DNA from: Candidatus Paracaedimonas acanthamoebae
Lineage (GTDB): Bacteria; Pseudomonadota; Alphaproteobacteria; Caedimonadales; Caedimonadaceae
Assembly: GCA_017307065.1 (NCBI GenBank)
Contig: JAFKGL010000012.1
Coordinates: 1 to 64,000 of the forward strand
Length of the DNA: 64,000 bases
Direction of reading: 5' to 3'
The notes beneath the pieces are model-generated. The model saw only the letters and a program-made list of their open reading frames with translations, did not search any database and had not been told where the DNA came from. Position 1 is the first letter of the stretch; every line of letters starts with the position of its first letter. Made by a program: the position numbers and the translations under genes. Shown one piece after another: positions 17,396-25,854 of this stretch.

Positions 17396-19699
17396 TTATT
17401 CCGTCGAAGTTTTTGATTGAGCAGGAAAATTTATTGTTGTCTGACTAGAATGAACAGGAATCATTTTTATAAGGACTCCTTTATATCCAAGCCCGTGCAG
17501 GTATTCAACATGCCTTTTAAGATTTATACGACTGAAAAAAGGAATAACCTTACGGATATCAGCTAAATTCTTCTTATCTGTGATGATCCCATATACAATG
17601 GTATAATTATTTGGATTAAATTTTCCTACTTCAAAAAAGTCATTAAATTTTCTTTGATATTCTTCACATTTTTTGGGAAACGTAACATCCATTGTTGGTG
17701 TAAATGCTTTTCCGAGGTTTTTCTTGCAACAATCTATTAATTTTTTTCTTATGCTTAAATCTCTCTTTTTCCCGGAGAGATCTGAATTCAAATCTTTACA
17801 AATTTCATTAAATCTATCTCTTAAAATTTCTAAAAATTTCTTTTCGAAATATTGTCTTAATATCTGATCTGGAGATAATTTCTTATTCATTTTTAAAGAT
17901 TTCTCTTTTTCAATTCCCTTTGCAGCCGTAGGAATATGAAGGGTTGAATCAAAAGTGCTTTGGTATTGTTTTAACAGGAAGTTGTTTTTATCTTCTTGAG
18001 AAATATCTTCTGTAGATGATTTTAAGTAGTCTTCAAAATCGCTTTGAATTTTTTGAAAAAGTGGCTTGCATTCTTCTCTACATAATTCGAGTAATTCTGC
18101 CCTGACAAACTTATCTTTTGCTCGGATTCTGTAGGCTTTATCTCTTTTAAGAATTTCAGCTGAAATAGATCCTTGGGAAAATAAGTGACTAAGAGGAGCA
18201 GAATCTGTGCCGCATTTTACATGAATTAAATATCTTTGTGCAAGGAGATCGCACATCTCAACGTTACTGTGTCCGGCAGCCGATGCAGGTATGTCTCTTC
18301 TATCCATCAGTAATAGTTTACCATCTGAGGAAGAAGCGGCTCTTTCATTATAGTCAGCTTCTTCTTCATCTTTCTTACTAACGGGAAATTTTAAAAAAGT
18401 ATTTTGTTGAGAAGCTGAATAAAGAGTCTGTAAGTACTCATCCACTTTTTGAGCATAATCTTGTTTAGGTTTATACCATTGCCCTTCATTAAGGACATAC
18501 ATTGCATTATTATATTCAGTTTCAAATGTTAAAGCCTCATAGGCACTCCAAGACTCATAACATTCTTGGTTATTATAGCATTTAATTCGCAGCGTTTTGA
18601 GACGGTCAATTGTCGTCTTTGGCTTGGAAATTTTATGTTTTAATTTTTGAAAGATAGTTTCGAGGTCTGAATATGCGGTGTGTGATTGACCCAGCGTATA
18701 ATAACTTGGGCACGTATTTTCGTTTTCAGGGGGTGGATCTTCTGCCCATGGTCTTAATAGATTCCAGGTTGATACTTGATTTTCAGTTTTTAATGATTTT
18801 GCTAAGAGTTCATCAAGTTTCATTTGAAGGGAATAATCTTTAACAGGCACAATTTTATTAGCCCATGGATATTTTTCTTCATCAATAGGGCGAGAGTAAA
18901 GTGTCTCAAGCGTTGCACATAGGCCAGGTAAATCATCTATAGTTTGTGGAGGTTGTTCAATGCGCACATAAGCACCTTTCCCAGAGTACTTTTTGTCAGT
19001 AATACCTTTTAATTGATCTGTAGAACTCATCATGAATTTTCGCGATGGAACCGGAGACTTATAGCTCACACTTGATGAACGAGGATTGGAAGCAACAGTC
19101 TGACTCTCAATGCTTTTTATTTGATTATCATCACTTCCATTTAAGCTTACTTTCAATCCAAAATCGGGTTCGAGAAATTCTCTTTTTAATAAATATCGAC
19201 CATCTCCAAACACGAATGCAAATTTCCTTCCATTATGTTTAATGATGATGATCGATGATTTTAATAAGCTAGCATTTCCTTCTATAGGATGAGGAGCTTC
19301 TTCTTCTTCAATACTCTTTACAATAAAATCAGACCATCCTGTAACGTGAACAACCTTAGATTCAACATAAACTTCTCCATCAATGTTGCTTTTAAGGTTG
19401 TAACGTTTAACTCTTTCTCCAAAATTAGGAACATCCCCTTTCAGTAAGGCAATACTCATTGTTTTTATTTGTAATATTTTAGGTTTTTTATTTGGAGAAA
19501 GTTCAAGATCAAGGACTTCATTTGGTTCTTCACGGGGGCGTTTTTTAGGATTTTCTGCCCTTTCAACTCTGATGATGTTTTCATCCCTTCTAACATTTTC
19601 ATCGTCTACATCCATAGATGAACTCGCGAGGAATGAAAAGCAATGAAAACAGACTAATGCAAGTGCAAGCAGTCTTTGAAAAATTTTGTTGCTGTTCAT
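17396..19699 (-). CDS. Exported TIGR04141/DUF6119-like protein with NLS-like N-terminus
   Basis: A 767-residue protein. Residues 1-27 look like a signal peptide (hydrophobic LLALALVCFHCFSFLASSS). Next come two basic clusters, KKRPR (52-56) and KKPK (71-74), spaced like a bipartite nuclear-localisation signal. From about residue 78 the sequence follows the sporadic TIGR04141/DUF6119 family: MSIALLKGD, FAFVFGDGRYLL, EPDFGLKVSLN, later LMDRRDIP, VEMCDLLAQRYLIHVKCG, LSHLFSQGSISAEIL, and near the end VIPFFSRINLKRHVEYL. That family is scattered in bacterial genomes, often near conflict or restriction genes, and its activity is unknown to me. Family members are normally cytosolic, so a signal peptide is unusual. 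Upstream gene of a pair with 15105-17390. Confidence 0.75.
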   Translation of the reverse strand: MNSNKIFQRLLALALVCFHCFSFLASSSMDVDDENVRRDENIIRVERAENPKKRPREEPNEVLDLELSPNKKPKILQIKTMSIALLKGDVPNFGERVKRYNLKSNIDGEVYVESKVVHVTGWSDFIVKSIEEEEAPHPIEGNASLLKSSIIIIKHNGRKFAFVFGDGRYLLKREFLEPDFGLKVSLNGSDDNQIKSIESQTVASNPRSSSVSYKSPVPSRKFMMSSTDQLKGITDKKYSGKGAYVRIEQPPQTIDDLPGLCATLETLYSRPIDEEKYPWANKIVPVKDYSLQMKLDELLAKSLKTENQVSTWNLLRPWAEDPPPENENTCPSYYTLGQSHTAYSDLETIFQKLKHKISKPKTTIDRLKTLRIKCYNNQECYESWSAYEALTFETEYNNAMYVLNEGQWYKPKQDYAQKVDEYLQTLYSASQQNTFLKFPVSKKDEEEADYNERAASSSDGKLLLMDRRDIPASAAGHSNVEMCDLLAQRYLIHVKCGTDSAPLSHLFSQGSISAEILKRDKAYRIRAKDKFVRAELLELCREECKPLFQKIQSDFEDYLKSSTEDISQEDKNNFLLKQYQSTFDSTLHIPTAAKGIEKEKSLKMNKKLSPDQILRQYFEKKFLEILRDRFNEICKDLNSDLSGKKRDLSIRKKLIDCCKKNLGKAFTPTMDVTFPKKCEEYQRKFNDFFEVGKFNPNNYTIVYGIITDKKNLADIRKVIPFFSRINLKRHVEYLHGLGYKGVLIKMIPVHSSQTTINFPAQSKTSTE

Positions 19700-19767
19700 G
19701 TTTTTAAGCTCACTTTTTTATCATTTAAATTGAATAGAAGGCTGCCAAAATTAACAGCCTCATATTT

Positions 19768-21333
19768 TTATCGTCTAGACGTCGTTGAATTTCTTTGATG
19801 GCCTTTTGTTGAAGAAAATTTTCCTCTATTTGGAGAAGTTAAGAAAGTTTGTTTAATTGGCTTGTTAGTTTTTCTTACTTCCTGCACTTGTCTACTATCG
19901 TAACTTGTTTGAGTATACTGAGGATAAGATGTTTGGGTTTTTCTACTTTTCTCATCTTCAATCTCTATCGTTGTAAAATAGTACTCAACTACCTCGGTAA
20001 CACTTGCAAAAGTAGGTGTTCTTTCTTTTTTCATTCGTAAAGATTTGCAGAGGTGGGGCTCATGAGCTTTTGGAGATGCCAGGTAAAAACGATCTTGTTC
20101 ATTAAGATCATTTTGTTCAAGTTGAATGTCGATCCCACGTTTTAGAAAATTACTATCTATATAAGAGCTCAAGGATTTAAAATCATCATACTGTGTGCTC
20201 AGAGAAAGCATCATATTTCCAATACTCGCAAATGTAGGATTAGAATAGGGAGTTTCTATAATTGAAAGTAGAAGAAGGCGTCTTAGTCCATTCCCTACAT
20301 CGGTTAAAATCATATCATCTTCGAATTGTCCTCTTAACTGTTGAAGTTGAGCACGAAATGTATCTGCTAGGATATCGTAAATAGCCCCTGTAAAAAGCCG
20401 TGAAAGAGAATGTGATTCCCACGCTTCTAGGGTATTTTTAGAAGGATCTAGATCCTGAACGGTAAGTGTATTATCCGCATCTCTTAAGCTATTTCCTTGA
20501 TGGAGAGCTATTCCAAATTCTTCTGCAATAAGAGGAAGGAAAGATTTGTTGTGGAGATTTCCTTTAGTTTGAATGAGAAGGTCATGGCGGAGATATGGTT
20601 GAGTCAAAATGGTAAAAATTGCGGTTAAATCACCAAATGATTCATTGAGAGCGGCAGTTTGTGGAGAGCTGTAATCAAAGTCACGCCTGAAAAAATGTAG
20701 AACAGCATGAGCAGTTTCATGAGCTACAATATCGAAAGAGCGAGATGTATATACGCGTCCTTTTGTTGGAGAATTGAAAGGGAAAAAATGCAATTCTCCG
20801 CCAGACTTTGATGTGGGAATAAAATAAGCATTATTCTCAGAACTATCATCATGAGGGAATATTGCAAGAGGAGTTCTGTTGAGCCAATTATTATATGAAA
20901 GCCTAAAACCGTTTGTAGTTACGCGTATGGTCTCTTCAAAAAAATTAAAATCACGATCGTACATTGTTACGACAGTATCGGCGACTGCAACGGCATGGAC
21001 AAAATCAAATTCGTCAGATTGAGATATAGGATCATATAAAAAATCCCCATCTCCTGTTTGCATAACTTGCTTATTTCTTGGTGCAATATAGGCATTTGGA
21101 CTTGTGGGGCCATCTTTCACAAGATGAGGAATCAAAATTACGGCAGTCTCTCCATTGAAAGAGATCTCATCTTGCTTATAGATCCTCATGCGTGAGCCTT
21201 GTCCGGGTTCTACATAGTCAGAAGCGTTTGATTCTCCTAATATAAAAGAAGAAATTATCAGAGTCGGAATTACTATTTTGAAGATTGTGTAACTTTTCCT
21301 CTTTAATTGATTGTAGTTGTTTTTTAATGTCAT
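19768..21333 (-). CDS. Secreted thermolysin-like (M4-type) metalloprotease
   Basis: A 521-residue exported protein with an N-terminal hydrophobic signal segment (about 17-38, ending SNAS). The zinc site is visible: H205-E-T-A-H209 in DIVAHETAHAV, with Glu231 in ALNESFGDLTAIF as third ligand, 22 residues after the second His; this HExxH...NExxxD spacing is the gluzincin/M4 pattern. Before it, the sequence lacks a long inhibitory propeptide of the usual thermolysin type, so activation may differ. The C-terminus (about 430-521) is low in complexity, rich in T, S, Q and R, and probably unstructured. It lies 68 bases before the DUF6119-like gene on the same strand and could be part of one secreted-protein cluster. 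Substrate unknown. Confidence 0.8.
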   Translation of the reverse strand: MTLKNNYNQLKRKSYTIFKIVIPTLIISSFILGESNASDYVEPGQGSRMRIYKQDEISFNGETAVILIPHLVKDGPTSPNAYIAPRNKQVMQTGDGDFLYDPISQSDEFDFVHAVAVADTVVTMYDRDFNFFEETIRVTTNGFRLSYNNWLNRTPLAIFPHDDSSENNAYFIPTSKSGGELHFFPFNSPTKGRVYTSRSFDIVAHETAHAVLHFFRRDFDYSSPQTAALNESFGDLTAIFTILTQPYLRHDLLIQTKGNLHNKSFLPLIAEEFGIALHQGNSLRDADNTLTVQDLDPSKNTLEAWESHSLSRLFTGAIYDILADTFRAQLQQLRGQFEDDMILTDVGNGLRRLLLLSIIETPYSNPTFASIGNMMLSLSTQYDDFKSLSSYIDSNFLKRGIDIQLEQNDLNEQDRFYLASPKAHEPHLCKSLRMKKERTPTFASVTEVVEYYFTTIEIEDEKSRKTQTSYPQYTQTSYDSRQVQEVRKTNKPIKQTFLTSPNRGKFSSTKGHQRNSTTSRR

Positions 21334-22114
21334 AAACTTCCCTCCTTAAACAATTAGAACTTCAGTAAATTAGAAGAGAAATAAGAATTCTATCCATGAG
21401 TAAAAACTACTTAAGTAGAAGATTTTGTCACTTATTCATGGAAAATTAGAAAAATATCATGTCGAGAATTTTTATAAAAAGCATATGGAACTACTTGTCA
21501 GATTTACAGAAATTATGAGATAAGAATGGCAATAATTAAATTAGTTATTTCATTATTTATGTCAAAAATTGAGATATTGTTTTAATTTCGCAAAATTAAA
21601 TAAAAAACCAATAAAAACAATAACTTTTTCTCTTGTATTTGTGTTTTTTCCTGCTAAATTAGCCTTACCGAGTAGCTGGGGGCTACCATAGCCTTAAAGT
21701 TCCATTGGCAAGTTAGGGGAGGGACTTTAAAAAAATATAACAGGGAAGGCTAAAAGATTTCTAATCACCCCCCACAATTCTTCTACAACTCTACTATAAT
21801 CTTCGTTGAAATTTAGTTTATGTTCTTAATGAAATACCTTTTTCTGTAGGGAATTTAAGTCAATATTTTTGCTCTCTGCTATTGTAAGATATAAAAAAAC
21901 ACTATTATCTTGAATTATTTAAATAAAATGAGTCCGTAAAAAAGAATCATATTCGTTCATTTTATTCTACTCATAGTTTTTCTCAAATTAGATTTTTTTG
22001 TAAAGAGTACATTTTTTATTGATTCTTGATCGTAAATCAATTAAGATGAAAATAAGTTGTAAATGTATTAATTTTTTAAATATGGCAGATTTCTTTTAAG
22101 AGAAAAAATCATTC
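21334..22114. other. Gene-free intergenic stretch
   Basis: About 780 bases of very AT-rich sequence between divergently oriented genes. No open frame with a ribosome site and plausible composition was seen. It contains the structured RNA candidate at 21660-21774; the rest is A/T-rich runs in which promoters for the protease (minus) and umuC (plus) must lie, but no convincing -35/-10 pair could be chosen. Confidence 0.7.
21660..21774 (+). ncRNA. Candidate structured RNA (three-way junction), no known family
   Basis: Within a 780-base gene-free AT-rich stretch lies a GC-richer block that folds neatly. Outer helix: TAGCCTT (21660-21666) with AAGGCTA (21746-21752). First hairpin: GTAGC (21672-21676) with GCTAC (21682-21686), loop TGGGG. 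Second hairpin: TTAAAGTTCC (21694-21703) with GGGACTTTAA (21721-21730), containing one G-U pair that works only on the plus strand. TAGCCTTA occurs a second time at 21689-21696, so AAGGCTA could switch partners, and the G-rich loop could pair with CACCCCCCA at 21767-21773. It does not match a riboswitch or small RNA family known to me. The next gene downstream is the UmuC-type polymerase, 340 bases away. Confidence 0.45.
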
Positions 22115-23380
22115 ATGACGTATGAAGATAAACCCAAAATTGGATTAGTTGACTGTAATAATTTTTTCGTATCGTGTGAGCGCGTATTTCGCCCAGATTT
22201 AAAAGAACGGCCGATTGTTGTTTTATCAAACAATGATGGATGTGCGATTTCTCGCTCAAATGAAGCAAAGAAATTAAATATCAAAATGGGGGAGCCTTAC
22301 TTTAAATTCATTTCAATTGTGAAAAAACATAATGTCCAAGTTTTTTCGTCAAACTTTGAGCTTTATGTGGATATATCACGACGTGTAATGACAACCTTAC
22401 AAACGATGGTTCCTTTGATCGAAAAATACTCTATTGATGAGGCATTTTTGGATCTTTCTAAGATTCCAGATGGGGAGATTGAAGCTTTTTGTTATGAACT
22501 TCAACAGCGCGTTCAGAAATGGACAGGAATCCCCATTTCTATCGGAGTTTCTCGGACAAAAACCTTAGCAAAAGTTGCTAATACTTATGCAAAAGAGGGG
22601 TGTGGGTTATTTAACCTTCTTGAAGAGAGAGAAATCGAGGGATTTTTAGCTTGCCTTCCTATAAGTGACGTGTGGGGAATAGGACGTAAATATGCAGCTT
22701 ATCTGAGAAGTAAAAATATCGAAACAGCTCTCCAACTTAAAAGAGTTCCATTAAAATGGATACGTCAAAAAATGAATGTGATAGGGGAAAGGATAGTTTG
22801 GGAGCTTAACGGGCAGATTGCCTATCCTATAGAGAAGCAAGAATCTTCAAAAAAGACTATTTTAGTATCACGTACTTTTAAAGATCCTTTTTCTTCATTT
22901 GAAGATTTAGCTTCATTTGTTTCCGCATTAATTGAAAAAGCTGCAGAAAAATTAAGAAAAGAAAAAAGATTGGCAACATATGTCCATATTTTTATAAAGA
23001 CTAATCGTTTCCATCGAGAATCTTATTATGCCAAGAGACATGTTGTAATGCTGGATGTGGCCTCGAATGATACATTAATATTGCATCGAGCTGCTCAAAT
23101 AGGCTTGAGAAAGATCTTTTCTTTCGGGCCAAAATATAAAAGAATTGGTGTGTGTTTAAGCGGTTTAGTTGAGCCATCCTGTTTACAATACTCTTTATTT
23201 AATCTCTCTTCCCTACAGCAAGAAGGGCTTACGGCAACGATTGATCAGATTAATGAAAAATTTGGAAAAACAGTCATAATGTATGGAGATTTTCAGGTGA
23301 AAACGTTTAAATTAACTCAACGAGAGTATTTATCACCTTGTTACACGACGCGTTGGGAGCAGCTTGCAAAAGTATTCTAG
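22115..23380 (+). CDS. umuC: UmuC-type Y-family DNA polymerase
   Basis: A 421-residue translesion polymerase of the UmuC (Pol V catalytic subunit) subgroup. Seen: IGLVDCNNFFVSCERVF with metal-binding Asp13, VVLSNNDGCAISRSNEAKKL, the catalytic YSIDEAFLDLS (Asp108, Glu109), GIPISIGVSRTKTLAKVAN, helix-hairpin-helix region DVWGIGRKYAAYL, and the UmuC-specific C-terminal DUF4113-like end LSPCYTTRWEQLAKVF. It copies damaged DNA with low fidelity. Its usual partner UmuD is not adjacent, nor is a LexA box evident upstream, so SOS control cannot be shown. Length agrees with the family. The ribosome site is weak. Confidence 0.95.
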   Translation: MTYEDKPKIGLVDCNNFFVSCERVFRPDLKERPIVVLSNNDGCAISRSNEAKKLNIKMGEPYFKFISIVKKHNVQVFSSNFELYVDISRRVMTTLQTMVPLIEKYSIDEAFLDLSKIPDGEIEAFCYELQQRVQKWTGIPISIGVSRTKTLAKVANTYAKEGCGLFNLLEEREIEGFLACLPISDVWGIGRKYAAYLRSKNIETALQLKRVPLKWIRQKMNVIGERIVWELNGQIAYPIEKQESSKKTILVSRTFKDPFSSFEDLASFVSALIEKAAEKLRKEKRLATYVHIFIKTNRFHRESYYAKRHVVMLDVASNDTLILHRAAQIGLRKIFSFGPKYKRIGVCLSGLVEPSCLQYSLFNLSSLQQEGLTATIDQINEKFGKTVIMYGDFQVKTFKLTQREYLSPCYTTRWEQLAKVF

Positions 23381-23498
23381 GAAGATAGAAAAATCTGAAT
23401 TTAATGAGGGGATGAAGATTAAAGATAAAAGTTTTTTGGGAATAACCTGATCACGTAGATTTCAGTTTTTCTAAAATAGAGATTTTATCCTTGAAAAC

Positions 23499-23705
23499 TC
23501 AAATAGGAGAACCGTGAACTGCCGTTGAAAAAAGACGGGAAGAATTTTCCTTGCGTCGATTAACTACCCAAGAAGCCGCTGCAGAAAGGTGTTTTTGGGA
23601 ATTTGCATTAACTTGAGTTAAGGGGGCAAGTGCTGGAGAATTCATGCGTGTAAGAGCTTGGGCAATTTCATTAGCAGTAAGAGTAACTTTATGATGATTG
23701 AACAT
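23499..23705 (-). CDS. Small protein, possible precursor peptide of adjacent HExxH enzyme
   Basis: A 68-residue protein. I take the ATG at 23705 because GGAGA precedes it by eight bases; the TTG at 23720 overlaps that ribosome site. The N-terminal part (VTLTANEIAQALTRM) looks helical; the C-terminal part is rich in A, S, N and ends in HGSPI. No family recognised, no signal peptide, no Cys. It follows, on the same strand and 143 bases downstream, a gene of the HExxH peptide-modification type, so it is a candidate substrate peptide. That link is inference from position only; it could equally be an unrelated small protein. The 143-base gap may hold its own promoter. Confidence 0.55.
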   Translation of the reverse strand: MFNHHKVTLTANEIAQALTRMNSPALAPLTQVNANSQKHLSAAASWVVNRRKENSSRLFSTAVHGSPI

Positions 23706-23848
23706 ATTTAAGTTCTCCAAATTAGATAATTTAATTTTTTCTTCTTATTACTTAAGGGATTACCATATCTTACGTTAACATGCAAAGTAAAAAATGAAAA
23801 ATTCGCGACAAGAAACTTTTATCGCAAAAATTTGGATAATTTTGTTGG

Positions 23849-24817
23849 TTAGCTCGCTAATTTTAAACTAGAATTCAGAATATTTTGCCCTAAAGTGGTC
23901 ATTTTTCCATGTTTTTGGACAGTTTCAAGTGAAGAAGTATATTTAACTTGATAGTATTCGATAAGAGTCGCACAACGTATCTGCTCGTTTTCTGGGAGTA
24001 ATTTGCTTCTATAAAGAGCTCTTAGAGCATATAAAATTCGGGATCCTACGAAACTTGCATGATAAATACCAATAAGAGGACGTTTATCTTCTCTAAATGG
24101 AGCAGGATAGCGCTCTTCTGGTGAATTTAACACTAAAGGATCTTCTGCCGATAAAGAGTGTAAATATAGATGTCCAGTTTCATGGGCAAAAGCATCTACA
24201 ACGTCTGCAAGAGATTCAAAGGGGGAAGATTCACTAATATAGATTAAACCAAGAAGATTGAAGCTAGAGCCGTATCTTGTTGTTCGTGAGGTATTAAAGG
24301 TTAATATTTCGCCTAGAAACACAGAAATTTCTTTATAAAGATCTTCACAACTTTGTGAAATCAGATTTAATCCTTGTTGAAAAAGAGATTTAATTCTTTG
24401 ATGACCTTCCAGAGAGGAGGGGGTAAAAGTTAAGCCCCCAGGGATTTCAAAATTTGAAGCTTCTTGAAATAATTCACTAAAATAAGGAGGTAAAGTATTA
24501 ACCCAAAGAAAATTAATGCCCTCAACTTGAAAATCGTTTTCAGAAATATGCTGAGCTATCTTTTTTATAGTAGGTATATCTTCATGTGTAAAAGCTTGTG
24601 AGAGGGCGGCATTTAAAGCATGCAAAAAACCCGATATTTTTTTCTCAGAATTAAGAGAATTTAAATTTCTCATAGAAAGTTGATAAACTTCGGCTGAAAG
24701 CACTTCTTCCGCGGCTTCTAAAAGGTGGATTAAACTAGAAATAAGCGCTTTATTTAAGCGTGTTCTTAGAAGTAAGGCGCGTTTCTCACAAGGTTGTGCT
24801 TCAAATAAATGAATCAT
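23849..24817 (-). CDS. HExxH motif protein, putative peptide-modification type
   Basis: A 322-residue soluble protein. The C-terminal third fits the HExxH-motif putative peptide modification family (TIGR04267-like): DAFAHETGHLYLHSL with H212-E213-x-x-H216, then EDPLVLN, a RYPAPFRED turn, KRPLIGIYHASFVGSR with His253 as possible third metal ligand, and a helical YALRALYRSK tail. The N-terminal two thirds are helical without a recognisable motif. In other bacteria such proteins sit beside radical SAM or other maturases and small precursor peptides, and differ from ordinary proteases in the RP-x-x-G-x-x-H block. No radical SAM gene is in the window; a 68-residue peptide gene lies just downstream. 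A plain metalloprotease remains the main alternative. Confidence 0.65.
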   Translation of the reverse strand: MIHLFEAQPCEKRALLLRTRLNKALISSLIHLLEAAEEVLSAEVYQLSMRNLNSLNSEKKISGFLHALNAALSQAFTHEDIPTIKKIAQHISENDFQVEGINFLWVNTLPPYFSELFQEASNFEIPGGLTFTPSSLEGHQRIKSLFQQGLNLISQSCEDLYKEISVFLGEILTFNTSRTTRYGSSFNLLGLIYISESSPFESLADVVDAFAHETGHLYLHSLSAEDPLVLNSPEERYPAPFREDKRPLIGIYHASFVGSRILYALRALYRSKLLPENEQIRCATLIEYYQVKYTSSLETVQKHGKMTTLGQNILNSSLKLAS

Positions 24818-24978
24818 AATAAAAACCCACTGTATAAGTTGGCATAAAGAAATAAGCTGAAGAAAATATTGATTTTTTCATGAACCTTCCTCATAAAAAA
24901 TCATTACTTTATTTTTTCTGATGAAGATATTAGTAATGCTAAAATGGATCGTAGCACAGTAAGTTGGTTTTTCAACTC

Positions 24979-25854
24979 CTATAATTTTAAAAATTCATAG
25001 CATTCACGAATAAGGCGACTTTGGAAGTCAGCTGCCCGCGTTATAAATTGAACATCAAAAGTAGGGCCAACTTCATTAGGAAGAACTTCAACTAAACCAG
25101 CATCTTGAAGTAAAGGAGTTTCTTTTGGAATTGCAAGAATTCCAAGCCCTTGTCGGGCCGCTTCAAGTTGACAAACAGCCGAATTCACAGCAAGCCAACT
25201 TTCACGTAAAGTATGAAGAGGCATATTTTCTTGAAGATGCCAATCTACATTGCCTCGATAACCAGGAAGTTCTGGATAAAAACTGATTAATTTGTGATTT
25301 TTTAAATCATCAAATGTTTTAGGAATACCATATTTATCTAAATATTCTTGGCTTGCAAAAAGCTTACTATGATAGGTTAAGAGTTTTTGTTGGGTTAATC
25401 CTTCAGAATAATTAACCTTAGAGAGAATACCTATATCAGCTTTAGAATTTAAAAAGTCAACTTCTGAATTTGTTGTTGAAATTCTTATCTTTAAATTTTG
25501 TTTATACTCAAGGAATGGTTTTAGTTTTTGAATTAACCAAATACTCACGACACCATTCGTTGTAATAATAAAAAGATCATCTTTAGGTTTTTCTTCTTGA
25601 GCGTAGTGAGTGCATGCTCTTTCTAAGCTTGGGATTAAATTGTTGACGTCTTTAAAGAGGTTTTTACCGAGTTCAGTGAGTTCTAATCCAATTTTCTTGC
25701 GTCGAAGAAAAAGCTTTGTTTTAAAATAATGCTCTAAATCCATAATATGCTTCCAGACAGAAGTCGGATTCTTCTCTAGAGTTTGCGCCGCTCGTTTTAC
25801 GGAGCCTTCTTTAGCTACATGATAAAAAATACGAAGTTTCTCAAAATCAATCAT
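24979..25854 (-). CDS. LysR-family transcriptional regulator
   Basis: A 291-residue regulator: N-terminal winged HTH (residues 1-60: FEKLRIFYHVAKEGSVKRAAQTLEKNPTSVWKHI, then FLRRKKIGLELTELG), followed by a two-lobed effector-binding domain (about 90-290) with FITTNGVVSIWLIQKLKPFL and RQGLGILAIPK. It overlaps the end of the DMT transporter gene by eight bases and so is the last gene of a thiolase-transporter-LysR unit. LysR regulators are more often divergent from their targets; here it may control its own operon. Effector unknown. A Trp in place of the usual Ser in the recognition helix region (TSVWKHI) is slightly unusual. Confidence 0.92.
   Translation of the reverse strand: MIDFEKLRIFYHVAKEGSVKRAAQTLEKNPTSVWKHIMDLEHYFKTKLFLRRKKIGLELTELGKNLFKDVNNLIPSLERACTHYAQEEKPKDDLFIITTNGVVSIWLIQKLKPFLEYKQNLKIRISTTNSEVDFLNSKADIGILSKVNYSEGLTQQKLLTYHSKLFASQEYLDKYGIPKTFDDLKNHKLISFYPELPGYRGNVDWHLQENMPLHTLRESWLAVNSAVCQLEAARQGLGILAIPKETPLLQDAGLVEVLPNEVGPTFDVQFITRAADFQSRLIRECYEFLKL

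Noticed and set aside
23381-23498. Small gene or terminator between umuC and the peptide gene
   Set aside because: Only AT-rich sequence without a clear hairpin or frame with ribosome site.
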